DNA of 64,000 nucleotides from Paraconexibacter algicola (GTDB taxonomy: Bacteria > Actinomycetota > Thermoleophilia > Solirubrobacterales > Solirubrobacteraceae), in NCBI RefSeq assembly GCF_003044185.1, contig NZ_PYYB01000006.1, positions 1 through 64,000 of the forward strand, in the 5' to 3' direction. A program made the position numbers and the translations under genes. Positions 7,014 through 14,411 of the stretch are shown in pieces. The notes below the pieces were generated by a model. It was not told the DNA's origin. It made no database searches and worked only from the letters and a program-made list of their open reading frames with translations. Within the stretch, counting starts at the first letter, position 1. Each line of letters opens with the position of its first letter.

Positions 7014-8098
7014 GCGATCGCGGCGAGCAGCCGCTTGAGGTCCGACTGGTCGTTCCACGCACCGACCGACGCGCGGACCCACGGCAGCCCGGCGAACGAC
7101 CGCACGGCCACGCCCCGCTCGGCGCAGGCGGCGACGACCGCGTCCGGGTCCTCGGCCTTCCAGCTGACCAGGGTGCTGCGGCCCCGTGGAGCGACCTCGT
7201 GGCCCCGCTCGGCGAGCTGGTCGGCCAGGTCGGCGGCGAGCGCGGCGGCACGCGCGTGCACGTCCGCCCAGCCGGCGTCGGCGAGCACGTCGTGCGCGGC
7301 CACGCCGGCCAGGTACGCCTCCGCGGAGGTGGCGAACGCGTCGTGGGCGCGCGCGTCCGGCCAGGGCCGCGCCTCCAGGCCGGCCGAGGGCTCGGACAGG
7401 TGCGCGTAGGTCGGCATGTGCACCATCACCCGCTCCTGCCAGTCCGGGGAGATCCACAGCAGGCCGAGCCCGACCGGGCCGCACAGCCACTTCTGGCCGG
7501 CCGCGGCGTAGAAGTCGCAGCGCAGCGCCGCGACGTCGACGGGCACCGCGCCCGCCCCCTGGGCGCCGTCGAGCAGCAGCGGCACGTCCGCGGGCCGGGC
7601 GGCGAGGTCCTCCGGGGCGAGCTCCCCGGTGGCCCAGTGCACGTGGGAGCACGCGACGAGCTTCGTGCGCCGGCCGATGTGCGCGGCGATCCTGCGCAGC
7701 GGCACGACCTTCACCGTGATGCCGCGCAGGCGCCGGGCGGCCGACAGCGGGCCGAGCAGGCCGGGATGCTCGTCGTCGGCGGTGACGATCTCGTCCCCCG
7801 GACGCAGGTCCAGGCCCGCGATCACCCGCGCCATGCCCTCACTGGTCGAGGCGGTGACCGCGACGTCGTGCGGGGACTGCGCGCCGACGAGCTCGCCGTA
7901 CCGCGCGCGCAGCTCCTCGCGAGCCTCGCCCAGGCGCGGGTAGTAGTCGGCCGACCGGCCCTCCTCGGCGGCGCGCAGGGCGCTGTCGGCCCCGCGCTGC
8001 AGCGCCTCGGCGGCGAGCGGGCCGCAGGTCCCCGCGTTCAGGTAGGCGACCCGCTCGAAGACGGGGAAGTGGGCGCGGAGGGTGGAGGCGTCGGGCAC
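7010..8098 (-). CDS. Class V PLP-dependent aminotransferase (isopenicillin-N-epimerase/cysteine-desulfurase-like)
   Basis: 362 residues from GTG 8098. The fold begins with FPVFERVAYLNAGTCGPL and includes VTASTSEGMARV (phosphate-binding region), LLLDGAQGAGAVPVDV with the PLP-contacting Asp/Gln, and the Schiff-base lysine in AAGQKWLCGPVG. The active-site Cys loop of true cysteine desulfurases is not obvious, so the substrate is open. GTG 8098 is chosen because TATGCT (8105-8110, minus) lies 6 nt upstream, giving a leaderless start. A longer frame to 8257 would run back into the neighbouring gene. Convergent with the macro-domain gene. Confidence 0.85.
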   Translation of the reverse strand: MPDASTLRAHFPVFERVAYLNAGTCGPLAAEALQRGADSALRAAEEGRSADYYPRLGEAREELRARYGELVGAQSPHDVAVTASTSEGMARVIAGLDLRPGDEIVTADDEHPGLLGPLSAARRLRGITVKVVPLRRIAAHIGRRTKLVACSHVHWATGELAPEDLAARPADVPLLLDGAQGAGAVPVDVAALRCDFYAAAGQKWLCGPVGLGLLWISPDWQERVMVHMPTYAHLSEPSAGLEARPWPDARAHDAFATSAEAYLAGVAAHDVLADAGWADVHARAAALAADLADQLAERGHEVAPRGRSTLVSWKAEDPDAVVAACAERGVAVRSFAGLPWVRASVGAWNDQSDLKRLLAAIA

Positions 8099-8104
8099 CC
8101 GGCG

Positions 8105-8110
8105 AGCATA
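8105..8110 (-). promoter_or_regulatory. -10 element TATGCT of the aminotransferase
   Basis: Minus-strand TATGCT with 6 nt to the GTG start at 8098, the leaderless pattern seen across this window. Confidence 0.55.
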
Positions 8111-8139
8111 CGACGGGCGCCCGACCGTCCCCGGGTGGC

Positions 8140-8748
8140 TCAGCCGCAGACCGGCCAGGGGGACGCGCCGGCGCGCGCGTAGAGCATCGCCGCGCGGCGG
8201 TCCTGCTCGAGCTCGGGCGCGGCGGCCGGGTCGCCGCTGCCGCCGACGCTCGCCCACGTGCCCATGTCGAACTGGTACTTGCCGCGGTACCGGCCGCCGC
8301 CGCCGATCGCGCGCGGGTTCCCGCCCGACTCGCAGGCGGCGATCGACGCCAGCGCCGCGGGGATCGGCACGGCGGGTGCCCCGCCGGTGCGGCGCAGCGT
8401 CCGGATCTGCCGGCGCACGCGGGTGATGCGACGCTCGAGCCGCTCGACCGACCAGTCGTCGATGACCGCCCGGTAGGCGCGGGCGCGGAAGCGGCCGTCG
8501 CGCAGCGCGGCCGCCTTGCGGCCGAGTCGCACGGCGCGGTCGGTCAGCACCTCACGCGCGTGGTCCTCGAGCGCGTCGTGCACGACCGTGCCGTCGGGGA
8601 CGGGCAGGTCGATGAGCGGGACGGTCGCGGTCGCCGGCGCGGTGGCGGCGGGCGCCGGGAGGGCGGGGGCGGCGAGCGCGGCGGCTGCGGTCGCGGCGAC
8701 GGCGGTCAGGCCGAGGCGGCGGGGGACGGGGTTCGTGGTGGGGGGCAT
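8140..8748 (-). CDS. Secreted Rpf-like transglycosylase-domain protein
   Basis: 202 residues from ATG 8748. An N-terminal signal segment (PVPRRLGLTAVAATAAAALAAPALP) precedes a basic coiled region (about 60-125) and a C-terminal lysozyme-like fold of the resuscitation-promoting-factor type: SIAACESGGNPRAI with catalytic Glu at 140, then YRGKYQFDMGTWASVGG, ending in PVCG. Such proteins cleave peptidoglycan glycan strands during growth or resuscitation. An upstream in-frame GTG (8760) has AAGGA only 1 nt away, too close to be useful. The promoter region contains a LexA-type palindrome, and a leader of about 190 nt lies between them. Confidence 0.85.
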   Translation of the reverse strand: MPPTTNPVPRRLGLTAVAATAAAALAAPALPAPAATAPATATVPLIDLPVPDGTVVHDALEDHAREVLTDRAVRLGRKAAALRDGRFRARAYRAVIDDWSVERLERRITRVRRQIRTLRRTGGAPAVPIPAALASIAACESGGNPRAIGGGGRYRGKYQFDMGTWASVGGSGDPAAAPELEQDRRAAMLYARAGASPWPVCG

Positions 8749-8833
8749 GTGCGCATGCACGTCCTTTCGCGGCCGGTGGGCGGGCATGCGGGCGCACGCC
8801 GGCCCGGGCCGGTCGGTGGGCGACGGTGCAGAC

Positions 8834-8885
8834 AGGGACGGAGCGTCTCCTCGTGCCGGCGCAGGCCGGCGGCGCTCACGTCCCT
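8834..8885 (-). other. Long stem-loop in the 5' leader of the Rpf-like gene
   Basis: Minus-strand arms AGGGACGTGAGCG and CGCTCCGTCCCT (one bulged base) enclose an inner GCCGGC/GCCGGC hairpin. It lies 86 nt upstream of the start. I compared it with the c-di-AMP (ydaO) riboswitch that often precedes rpf genes in actinobacteria and do not see the conserved GGGGGAACC or GGGGTGAA segments. It is structured, but not a class I recognise. Confidence 0.45.
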
Positions 8886-8940
8886 CGGGTGGCGGCGAGA
8901 CGGTCGCCGAGACCCGGGTTCTGACCCGTCGAGGGCTCGA

Positions 8941-8946
8941 ACCCTA
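8941..8946 (-). promoter_or_regulatory. -10 element TAGGGT of the Rpf-like gene
   Basis: Minus-strand TAGGGT. A -35 region 17-18 nt upstream would fall inside the LexA-like palindrome, and the predicted leader is about 185 nt. Confidence 0.45.
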
Positions 8947-8956
8947 GCGCAAACCG

Positions 8957-8970
8957 CGAACACGTGTTCG
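8957..8970. promoter_or_regulatory. LexA (SOS) operator, CGAACACGTGTTCG
   Basis: A perfect 14-bp palindrome that matches the DinR/LexA consensus CGAAC-RNRY-GTTCG of Gram-positive bacteria at every position. It overlaps the predicted -35 region of the leftward Rpf-like gene. The thrS -10 lies 50 bp away on the other side, so thrS is a less likely target. Confidence 0.7.
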
Positions 8971-9019
8971 TACGGGTCCGAACGGTCGTGCGCGCGGGGC
9001 GGCGCAGGACGTCCGCCGA

Positions 9020-9025
9020 TACGCT
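9020..9025 (+). promoter_or_regulatory. -10 element TACGCT of thrS
   Basis: Nine nt separate the hexamer from the thrS ATG. No SD is present, suggesting a leaderless mRNA. Confidence 0.55.
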
Positions 9026-9034
9026 GCCACGACG

Positions 9035-10960
9035 ATGAAGGTCACCCTCCCCGACGGCACCGAGCTCGACCTCCCGGAGGGCGCCACCGGCCTCGACGCC
9101 GCCGCGGCGATCGGGCCCGGACTCGCCCGCGCCGCGCTCGCCGTCAAGCAGCAGGGCGAGGTCCGCGACCTCGCACGCCCGCTCGTCCCCGACGTGCCGC
9201 TGGAGATCATCACCAGGAGCTCCGGGCAGGACGCGCTGGACCTCGTGCGCCACGACACCGCGCACGTCCTCGCGGCCGCCGCGCTGGAGCTCTTCCCGGG
9301 CGTGAAGATCTCGATTGGACCGCCGATCGAGCACGGCTTCTACTACGACTTCGAGTTCCCGGACGGCGTGACCCTCACCGAGGCCGACTTCGCGGCCCTC
9401 GAGGCGAAGATGAAGGAGCACGTCAAGGCCGACGAGACCTTCGATCGCGAGGAGGTCACGGTCGAGGAGGCGATCGAGCGCTACAAGGCGCAGGACCAGC
9501 CCTACAAGGTCGAGCTGATCGAGGACCTGATCACCAACACGGGCGCGCAGACCGTCACGCTCTACACCAACGGTCCGTTCACCGACCTCTGCCGCGGCCC
9601 GCACATGCCGTCCACCGGTCGCATCGGCGCCTTCAAGCTGCAGTCGGTCGCCGGCGCCTACTGGCGCGGCGACGCGAACCGCACGATGCTCACCCGCGTC
9701 TACGGCACCGCGTTCTTCGACAAGAAGGAGCTGAAGGCGCACCTCGAGCGCCTCGAGCAGGCGAAGGCGCGCGACCACCGCCGGCTGGGTCCCCAGCTCG
9801 GTCTCTTCCAGTTCAGCGACGCCGCGCCGGGCAGCGCGTTCTGGCTGCCCGCCGGCACCACGGTCTTCAACGAGCTCGTCGCGCTCTCCCGTGAGATGGG
9901 GGAGCCGCGCGGCTACACCGAGGTCAAGACCCCCCAGATCTACGACTCCGAGCTGTGGAAGACCTCCGGGCACTGGGGCAAGTACCGCGAGAACATGTTC
10001 GTGACCGGGTCGGAGGGGCGCGAGTTCGGCGTCAAGCCGATGAACTGCCCGGGCCACGCGCACCTGTTCGGCATGCAGCAGTGGTCCTACAAGGACCTGC
10101 CCGTCCGCTACTCCGAGCCGGGCCTGCTGCACCGCGACGAGCTCAGCGGCGCGCTGCACGGCCTACTGCGCGTGCGGCACTTCTGCCAGGACGACGCCCA
10201 CGTCTTCTGCACCGAGGAGCAGATCCAGCAGGAGATCGCCGGCTGCCTGGAGTTCGCGTTCGAGACCTACCGGGTGTTCGGATTCGACGACGTCAAGGTC
10301 GAGCTCTCCACGCGGCCGGAGAACCGCCTCGGCAGCGACGAGCTGTGGGACCACGCCGAGGGCGCGCTGGAGAGCGCGCTGCGCAGCCAGGGTCTCGAGT
10401 ACGAGGTCAACGAGGGCGACGGCGCGTTCTACGGCCCGAAGATCGACCTGCACCTGACCGACTCGCTCGGCCGCTCCTGGCAGCTGGGGACCGTCCAGGT
10501 CGACTACCAGATGCCCGAGCGGTTCGGCCTCAGCTACGTCGGCGCGGACAACGCCGAGCACCGCCCGGTGATGATCCACCGAGCGCTGATGGGCTCCTAC
10601 GAGCGGTTCATCGGCATCCTCATCGAGGACACCGCCGGCGAGCTCCCCGTGTGGCTCGCGCCGACCCAGGCGCTCGTGCTGCCGATCGCCGACCGGCACG
10701 CCGACACCGCCCGCGCGGTCCGTGACGAGCTCCGGGCCGCCGGCGTCCGCGCCGAGGTGGACGAGCGCACCGAGTCGGTCGGGCGCAAGATCCGGGAGGC
10801 CGAGCTGCGCAAGGTCCCGTACATGCTCGTGGTCGGCGACCGCGAGATGGAGGAGGGCACCGTGAGCGTCCGTCGGCACCGCGAGGGCGACGAGGGCAGC
10901 GAGCCCGTGGCGGCCGTCGCGCAGCGGATCGCGGAGATCACCCGCGCCCGCAGTGCCTGA
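9035..10960 (+). CDS. thrS: Threonyl-tRNA synthetase
   Basis: 641 residues, normal for the family. An N-terminal TGS domain (about 1-65) is followed by the editing domain with the zinc-type histidines (HDTAH near 74-78). The class II catalytic core carries the zinc-binding C338 in MKPMNCPGHAHLF, motif 2 around the YSEPGLLHRDE loop, and motif 3 in HRPVMIHRALMGSYERFIG. The C-terminal anticodon-binding domain (PIADRH... to the end) is complete. It charges tRNA-Thr in the cytoplasm. A TACGCT hexamer sits 9 nt before the ATG and I see no T-box leader. It heads the thrS-infC-rpmI-rplT translation block. Confidence 0.97.
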   Translation: MKVTLPDGTELDLPEGATGLDAAAAIGPGLARAALAVKQQGEVRDLARPLVPDVPLEIITRSSGQDALDLVRHDTAHVLAAAALELFPGVKISIGPPIEHGFYYDFEFPDGVTLTEADFAALEAKMKEHVKADETFDREEVTVEEAIERYKAQDQPYKVELIEDLITNTGAQTVTLYTNGPFTDLCRGPHMPSTGRIGAFKLQSVAGAYWRGDANRTMLTRVYGTAFFDKKELKAHLERLEQAKARDHRRLGPQLGLFQFSDAAPGSAFWLPAGTTVFNELVALSREMGEPRGYTEVKTPQIYDSELWKTSGHWGKYRENMFVTGSEGREFGVKPMNCPGHAHLFGMQQWSYKDLPVRYSEPGLLHRDELSGALHGLLRVRHFCQDDAHVFCTEEQIQQEIAGCLEFAFETYRVFGFDDVKVELSTRPENRLGSDELWDHAEGALESALRSQGLEYEVNEGDGAFYGPKIDLHLTDSLGRSWQLGTVQVDYQMPERFGLSYVGADNAEHRPVMIHRALMGSYERFIGILIEDTAGELPVWLAPTQALVLPIADRHADTARAVRDELRAAGVRAEVDERTESVGRKIREAELRKVPYMLVVGDREMEEGTVSVRRHREGDEGSEPVAAVAQRIAEITRARSA

Positions 10961-10965
10961 GGCGT

Positions 10966-10971
10966 TATGCT
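10966..10971 (+). promoter_or_regulatory. -10 element TATGCT upstream of infC
   Basis: Immediately after the thrS stop. It lies 8 nt before a TTG that opens an 18-codon ORF and 64 nt before the infC start. Confidence 0.6.
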
Positions 10972-10979
10972 CCTGGCTG

Positions 10980-11036
10980 TTGACTGAATTCACTGCCCCC
11001 GCCGCGCGCACGATCGCGCCGCGTGTACACAGCTAG
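10980..11036 (+). CDS. Putative leader peptide overlapping the infC start
   Basis: TTG 10980 lies 8 nt after TATGCT and opens LTEFTAPAARTIAPRVHS. The TAG stop (11034-11036) shares its G with the infC GTG start (TAGTG). The position fits a leaderless leader ORF translationally coupled to infC. No residue run suggests classical amino-acid attenuation. Confidence 0.4.
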   Translation: MTEFTAPAARTIAPRVHS

Positions 11037-11824
11037 TGCCGGTTCCGCGTAGGTTCGACCGGCGCCCGCCCGAGCGGGACACCACCCGCATCAACGAGCG
11101 CATCCGCGTGCCCGAGGTGCGCCTGATCGACGAGACCGGCTCACAGGTCGGCGTCATGCGCACCGACGAGGCACTCCGCTACGCGCAGAGCCGCGATCTC
11201 GACCTGGTCGAGGTCGCCGCCGACGCGCGCCCGCCGGTGTGCCGCGTGCTCGACTACTCGAAGTACAAGTACGAGCAGGCGCAGAAGCAGAAGGCGGCCA
11301 AGAAGCACCAGACGCAGATCACGATCCGGGAGATCAAGTTCCGGCCGAAGATCGCGGAGCACGACTACTCGACGAAGAAGGGTCACGTCGAGCGCTTCCT
11401 GCGTCACAAGGACAAGGTCAAGATCACGATCATGTTCCGCGGCCGTGAGGTCACGCACCCGGAGCGCGGCGTGATGATCCTCGACCGCCTCGCGGAGGAC
11501 CTGAAGGAGCTCTGCGTCGTCGAGCAGCGCCCGATCCAGGACGGCCGCAACATGACGATGCTGCTCGGCCCGAGCAAGGCGGTCCTCGCCGGCACGCTCG
11601 AGGAGGACCAGGCGCGGGCGGCGGAAGCCGCCGCGGCCCAGGTCGAGGCCGAGGCCGCCGCGGACGCCGCCGTCGCCGAGCGCGACGAGGCCGCCGCGGC
11701 TGAGCAGGCCGCCGACGCGGCCCCTGCCGCGGACGAGGTCGCCTCCGAGGACGCCGCGGCGTCCGAGGAGCCTGCCGCGTCCGACGAGCCCGCCGCGTCC
11801 GACGACGCGGCGCCTGCGAGCTAG
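11036..11824 (+). CDS. infC: Translation initiation factor IF-3 with Ala/Glu-rich C-terminal tail
   Basis: 262 residues. IF-3 binds the 30S subunit, checks start-codon selection and prevents premature subunit joining. The N domain (INERIRVPEVRLID ... YARSRDLDLVEVA region) and C domain (IKFRPKIAEHDYSTKKGHVERFL, FRGREVTHPERG) are complete by about residue 185. A tail of about 75 residues, almost only Ala, Glu, Asp and Ser, follows; typical IF-3 is about 180 residues. The GTG start at 11036 lacks an SD and overlaps the stop of a short upstream ORF. rpmI and rplT follow, as in most bacteria. Confidence 0.95.
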   Translation: MPVPRRFDRRPPERDTTRINERIRVPEVRLIDETGSQVGVMRTDEALRYAQSRDLDLVEVAADARPPVCRVLDYSKYKYEQAQKQKAAKKHQTQITIREIKFRPKIAEHDYSTKKGHVERFLRHKDKVKITIMFRGREVTHPERGVMILDRLAEDLKELCVVEQRPIQDGRNMTMLLGPSKAVLAGTLEEDQARAAEAAAAQVEAEAAADAAVAERDEAAAAEQAADAAPAADEVASEDAAASEEPAASDEPAASDDAAPAS

Positions 11825-11955
11825 ACGTCCGGATCCGCGCCACCTCCCGGGGTGGCGCGGGCCCCGCCTCGCGGCTCCGCGGAGGGGCCCGAGCGGGACG
11901 CCGGGGAGGCGCAGGACGCACCGCGGGTCGTCTCTGGCATACTCCCCCGTCGCCC
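11825..11955 (+). other. Structured spacer between infC and rpmI
   Basis: Contains a GCGCCACC/GGTGGCGC hairpin followed by a larger GGGCCCC/GGGGCCC stem, with no T-run. It could be an L20-type autoregulatory leader or only a processing structure; no conserved L20 element is recognisable by eye. Confidence 0.3.
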
Positions 11956-12156
11956 ATGCCGAAGCAGAAGACTCATAGCGGCGCGAAGAAGCGCTTCAAG
12001 GTGACGGCGAGCGGCAAGGTCAAGGCCCGCCACTCGCACTCGAGCCACATCCTCGAGAAGAAGTCCCCGAAGCGCAAGCGCTCGTTCTCGAACCCGGTGA
12101 TCCTCAGCGATCACGACGCCCCGCGCGTCAAGAAGCTTCTGGGGGTGGGCAAGTGA
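11956..12156 (+). CDS. rpmI: 50S ribosomal protein L35
   Basis: 66 residues, the normal size. It starts [23 protein letters not shown], with [15 protein letters not shown] in the middle, as L35 proteins do. Strongly basic. It overlaps rplT by 4 bp (GTGA), so the two are translated as a coupled pair. L35 sits on the large subunit near the peptidyl-transferase region. Confidence 0.97.
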   Translation: MPKQKTHSGAKKRFKVTASGKVKARHSHSSHILEKKSPKRKRSFSNPVILSDHDAPRVKKLLGVGK

Positions 12157-12518
12157 CCCGCGTCAAGCGCAGCCTCCACGCGAAGAAGAAGCGCCGCTCC
12201 ACGCTGGAGCGCGCCAAGGGCTTCCGCGGCGAGGCGAACTCCAACTACAAGCGCGCCAAGGAAGCGGTGATGAAGGCGGACGCGTACGCGTACCGCGATC
12301 GCCGCAACCGCAAGCGCGACTTCCGCCGTCTGTGGATCACCCGCATCAACGCCGCCGCGCGGCTCGAGGGCATGACCTACGGGCAGTTCATCCACGGCCT
12401 CAAGCTGGCCGAGATCGAGCTCGACCGCAAGGTGCTCGCCGACATCGCCGTCCGCGACCCCGAGACGTTCAAGCGATTCGTCGCCGCCGCCCGCGAGGCG
12501 TCGGCTGCTGCTGCCTAG
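12153..12518 (+). CDS. rplT: 50S ribosomal protein L20
   Basis: 121 residues from GTG 12153, overlapping the rpmI stop. It reads [25 protein letters not shown] at the N-terminus, then [24 protein letters not shown] and YGQFIHGL, the L20 signatures. L20 is an early assembly protein of the 50S subunit. A Rho-independent terminator follows. Confidence 0.97.
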   Translation: MTRVKRSLHAKKKRRSTLERAKGFRGEANSNYKRAKEAVMKADAYAYRDRRNRKRDFRRLWITRINAAARLEGMTYGQFIHGLKLAEIELDRKVLADIAVRDPETFKRFVAAAREASAAAA

Positions 12519-12546
12519 CCAGAAGCGCACCGACACAGACCTTCAC

Positions 12547-12586
12547 GGGCGTCGACTCCTCCGGGATCGGCGCCCTTTCTGTTTTC
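12547..12586 (+). terminator. Intrinsic terminator after rplT
   Basis: GGGCG-T-CGA pairs with TCG-G-CGCCC across an 11-nt loop, followed by TTTCTGTTTT. The rRNA methylase gene begins only 10 nt further on, so it is either expressed by readthrough or has a promoter overlapping this element. Confidence 0.75.
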
Positions 12587-12595
12587 CGCACCCCC

Positions 12596-13327
12596 GTGAT
12601 CATCACCAGCCCCCACAACGAGACGCTCAAGCAGGTCCGCAAGCTCGCCGCCAAGCGGGAGCGGGCACGGGCGGGCGCGTTCGTCGCCGAGGGCGAGGAC
12701 CTGCTCGAGGCCGCCGACGCCGCCGGCTGGGAGCCGCGCGCCCGGCTGTGCGTCGCCGGCAGCGGCCTGCCCGGGACCGAGGTCGAGGCCGAGCTGCTGC
12801 ACGCCGTGTCCCAGCTGGGCTCCGGCACCCGCACGCTCGCGATCTACGACCAGCGCTACGCGCCGGCCGCGACCGACGGGCTGACCGTGCACCTGCACGG
12901 CGTCCACGACCCCGGCAACGTCGGGACCGTCCTGCGCGCCGCGCACGCCTTCGGGGCGGCGGCCGTCTCGCTCGGGCCCGGCACCGCCGACCCCTACGGT
13001 CCGAAGGCGGTCCGCGCCAGCATGGGAGCCGTGTTCGCCACCCCGCTCGTGCGCGCGCACGGCGGCGTCGGCGACCTCCCGGGCGCGACCGTGGCGCTCG
13101 TCGCCCGCGCCGGGACCGCGCTACCGCGGCTCGGCGCGCAGCTCGCCGACGGGCCCGTGACCCTGCTGGTCGGCGCCGAGCGCGACGGCCTTCCCGACGA
13201 CGTCGTCGCCGCGTGCGACCACGTCGCCCACATCCCGATCGAGGGCGAGTCGCTGAACGCGGCGATGGCCGCCGGCGTCGCCCTCTACGAACTGCGGCGA
13301 ATCCATATGGTGACGAGCGATGAGTGA
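12596..13327 (+). CDS. SpoU/TrmH-family RNA 2'-O-methyltransferase
   Basis: 243 residues from GTG 12596 (VIITSPHNETLKQVRKLAAKRERAR). The N-terminal substrate-binding part includes GAFVAEGEDLLEAA. The C-terminal SpoU fold has the trefoil-knot motifs: LHGVHDPGNVGTVLRAAHAFG, VRASMGAVFATPL, LLVGAERDGLPDDV and IPIEGESLNAAMAAGVALYE. It uses S-adenosylmethionine to methylate a ribose in rRNA or tRNA; a 23S rRNA target is likely from the L20/pheS context. The stop overlaps the pheS start by 8 bp, so it is coupled to pheS. Confidence 0.88.
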   Translation: MIITSPHNETLKQVRKLAAKRERARAGAFVAEGEDLLEAADAAGWEPRARLCVAGSGLPGTEVEAELLHAVSQLGSGTRTLAIYDQRYAPAATDGLTVHLHGVHDPGNVGTVLRAAHAFGAAAVSLGPGTADPYGPKAVRASMGAVFATPLVRAHGGVGDLPGATVALVARAGTALPRLGAQLADGPVTLLVGAERDGLPDDVVAACDHVAHIPIEGESLNAAMAAGVALYELRRIHMVTSDE

Positions 13328-14411
13328 CGTGCTTGACCGGATCGAGGCGCTGCGCGCCGAGGCCCTGACCGCGATCGAAGGCGCCGCCGACACCGCGGCG
13401 CTCGAGGATCTGCGGGTCCGGGTGCTCGGGCGCAAGGCGGAGCTGCCCAACATCCTGCGCGGGGTGGCCGAGCTGCCGCCCGAGCAGCGCGGGGCCGTGG
13501 GCAAGGCGGCGAACGTCGCCCGCAAGGCGGTCGAGGCCCGGCTCGAGGAGCGCGTCGCGGAGCTCGCCGCCGGTGAGCTCGACGCGCGGCTCGTCGCCGA
13601 CGCCGTCGACCTCACGCTGCCCGGGGCGCCGCCCCGGCCCGTCGGCCGCCTGCACCTGCTGACGCAGACCCGCCGCCAGATCGAGGACGTCTTCCTCGGC
13701 CTCGGGTTCCGGGTCGCCGAGGGCCCCGAGGTGGAGTGGGTCCACTACAACTTCGACGCGCTCAACCACGTGCCCGCGCACCCGGCCCGCAGCCGCTCGG
13801 ACACCTTCTACGTGCAGCCGCCCGACGGTGGACCCGGACCCGGGCTCGGCTCGCCCGACGAGATCGTCCTGCGCACGCACACCTCGCCGATGCAGGTCCG
13901 GTCGATGGAGGCGCAGAAGCCGCCGATCGCCGTGATCGTGCCCGGACGCGTGTACCGGCGCGACAGCGACGCCACCCACACGCCGCAGTTCCACCAGGTC
14001 GAGGGCCTGTGGGTCGACGAGGACGTCACCCTCGCCGACCTCAAGGGCGTGCTGCTGGCGTTCGCCCGCGCGCTCTTCGGCGACGAGCGCGAGGTCCGGC
14101 TGCGCCCGCACTTCTTCCCGTTCACCGAGCCGTCGGTCGAGGTCGACGTCACCTGCTTCCAGTGCTCGGGCACCGGGGCACTGCCGCGCACCGGCGCCCG
14201 CTGCAACCTCTGCAAGGGCACCGGCTGGCTGGAGATCCTCGGCTCCGGCATGGTCGACCCGAACGTCCTGGGCGGCGTCGACGGCTACGAGGACCTGCAG
14301 GGCTTCGCCTTCGGGATGGGCATCGAGCGCATCGCGATGCTCAAGCACGGCGTGCCGGACCTGCGCCTCTACTACGAGAACGACCTTCGGTTCCTGGAGC
14401 AGTTCGGATGA
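13320..14411 (+). CDS. pheS: Phenylalanyl-tRNA synthetase alpha subunit
   Basis: 363 residues. The N-terminal coiled coil (about 1-90) and class II core are complete: HLLTQTRRQIEDVFLGLGF, FDALNHVPAHPARSRSDTFYV, LRTHTSPMQVRSM, and motif 3 GFAFGMGIERIAMLKHG. A CxxC-x14-CxxC insertion (CFQCSGTG ... CNLCKGTGWLEILG) could bind zinc; shorter versions are common in this family. The start overlaps the methylase stop, and the stop overlaps pheT (ATGA). Confidence 0.97.
   Translation: MSDVLDRIEALRAEALTAIEGAADTAALEDLRVRVLGRKAELPNILRGVAELPPEQRGAVGKAANVARKAVEARLEERVAELAAGELDARLVADAVDLTLPGAPPRPVGRLHLLTQTRRQIEDVFLGLGFRVAEGPEVEWVHYNFDALNHVPAHPARSRSDTFYVQPPDGGPGPGLGSPDEIVLRTHTSPMQVRSMEAQKPPIAVIVPGRVYRRDSDATHTPQFHQVEGLWVDEDVTLADLKGVLLAFARALFGDEREVRLRPHFFPFTEPSVEVDVTCFQCSGTGALPRTGARCNLCKGTGWLEILGSGMVDPNVLGGVDGYEDLQGFAFGMGIERIAMLKHGVPDLRLYYENDLRFLEQFG

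Noticed and set aside
8748-8940. c-di-AMP (ydaO) riboswitch before the Rpf-like gene
   Set aside because: Expected by gene context, but the conserved core segments are not present; recorded only as an unclassified structured leader.
10961-11035. Longer N-terminus for IF-3 starting at the TTG 10980
   Set aside because: The TTG frame ends at TAG 11034-11036 and is not in frame with infC, so it can only be a separate leader ORF.
12627-14348. Long minus-strand frame opposite the rRNA methylase and pheS
   Set aside because: High-GC antisense frame; the plus-strand proteins are unmistakable.
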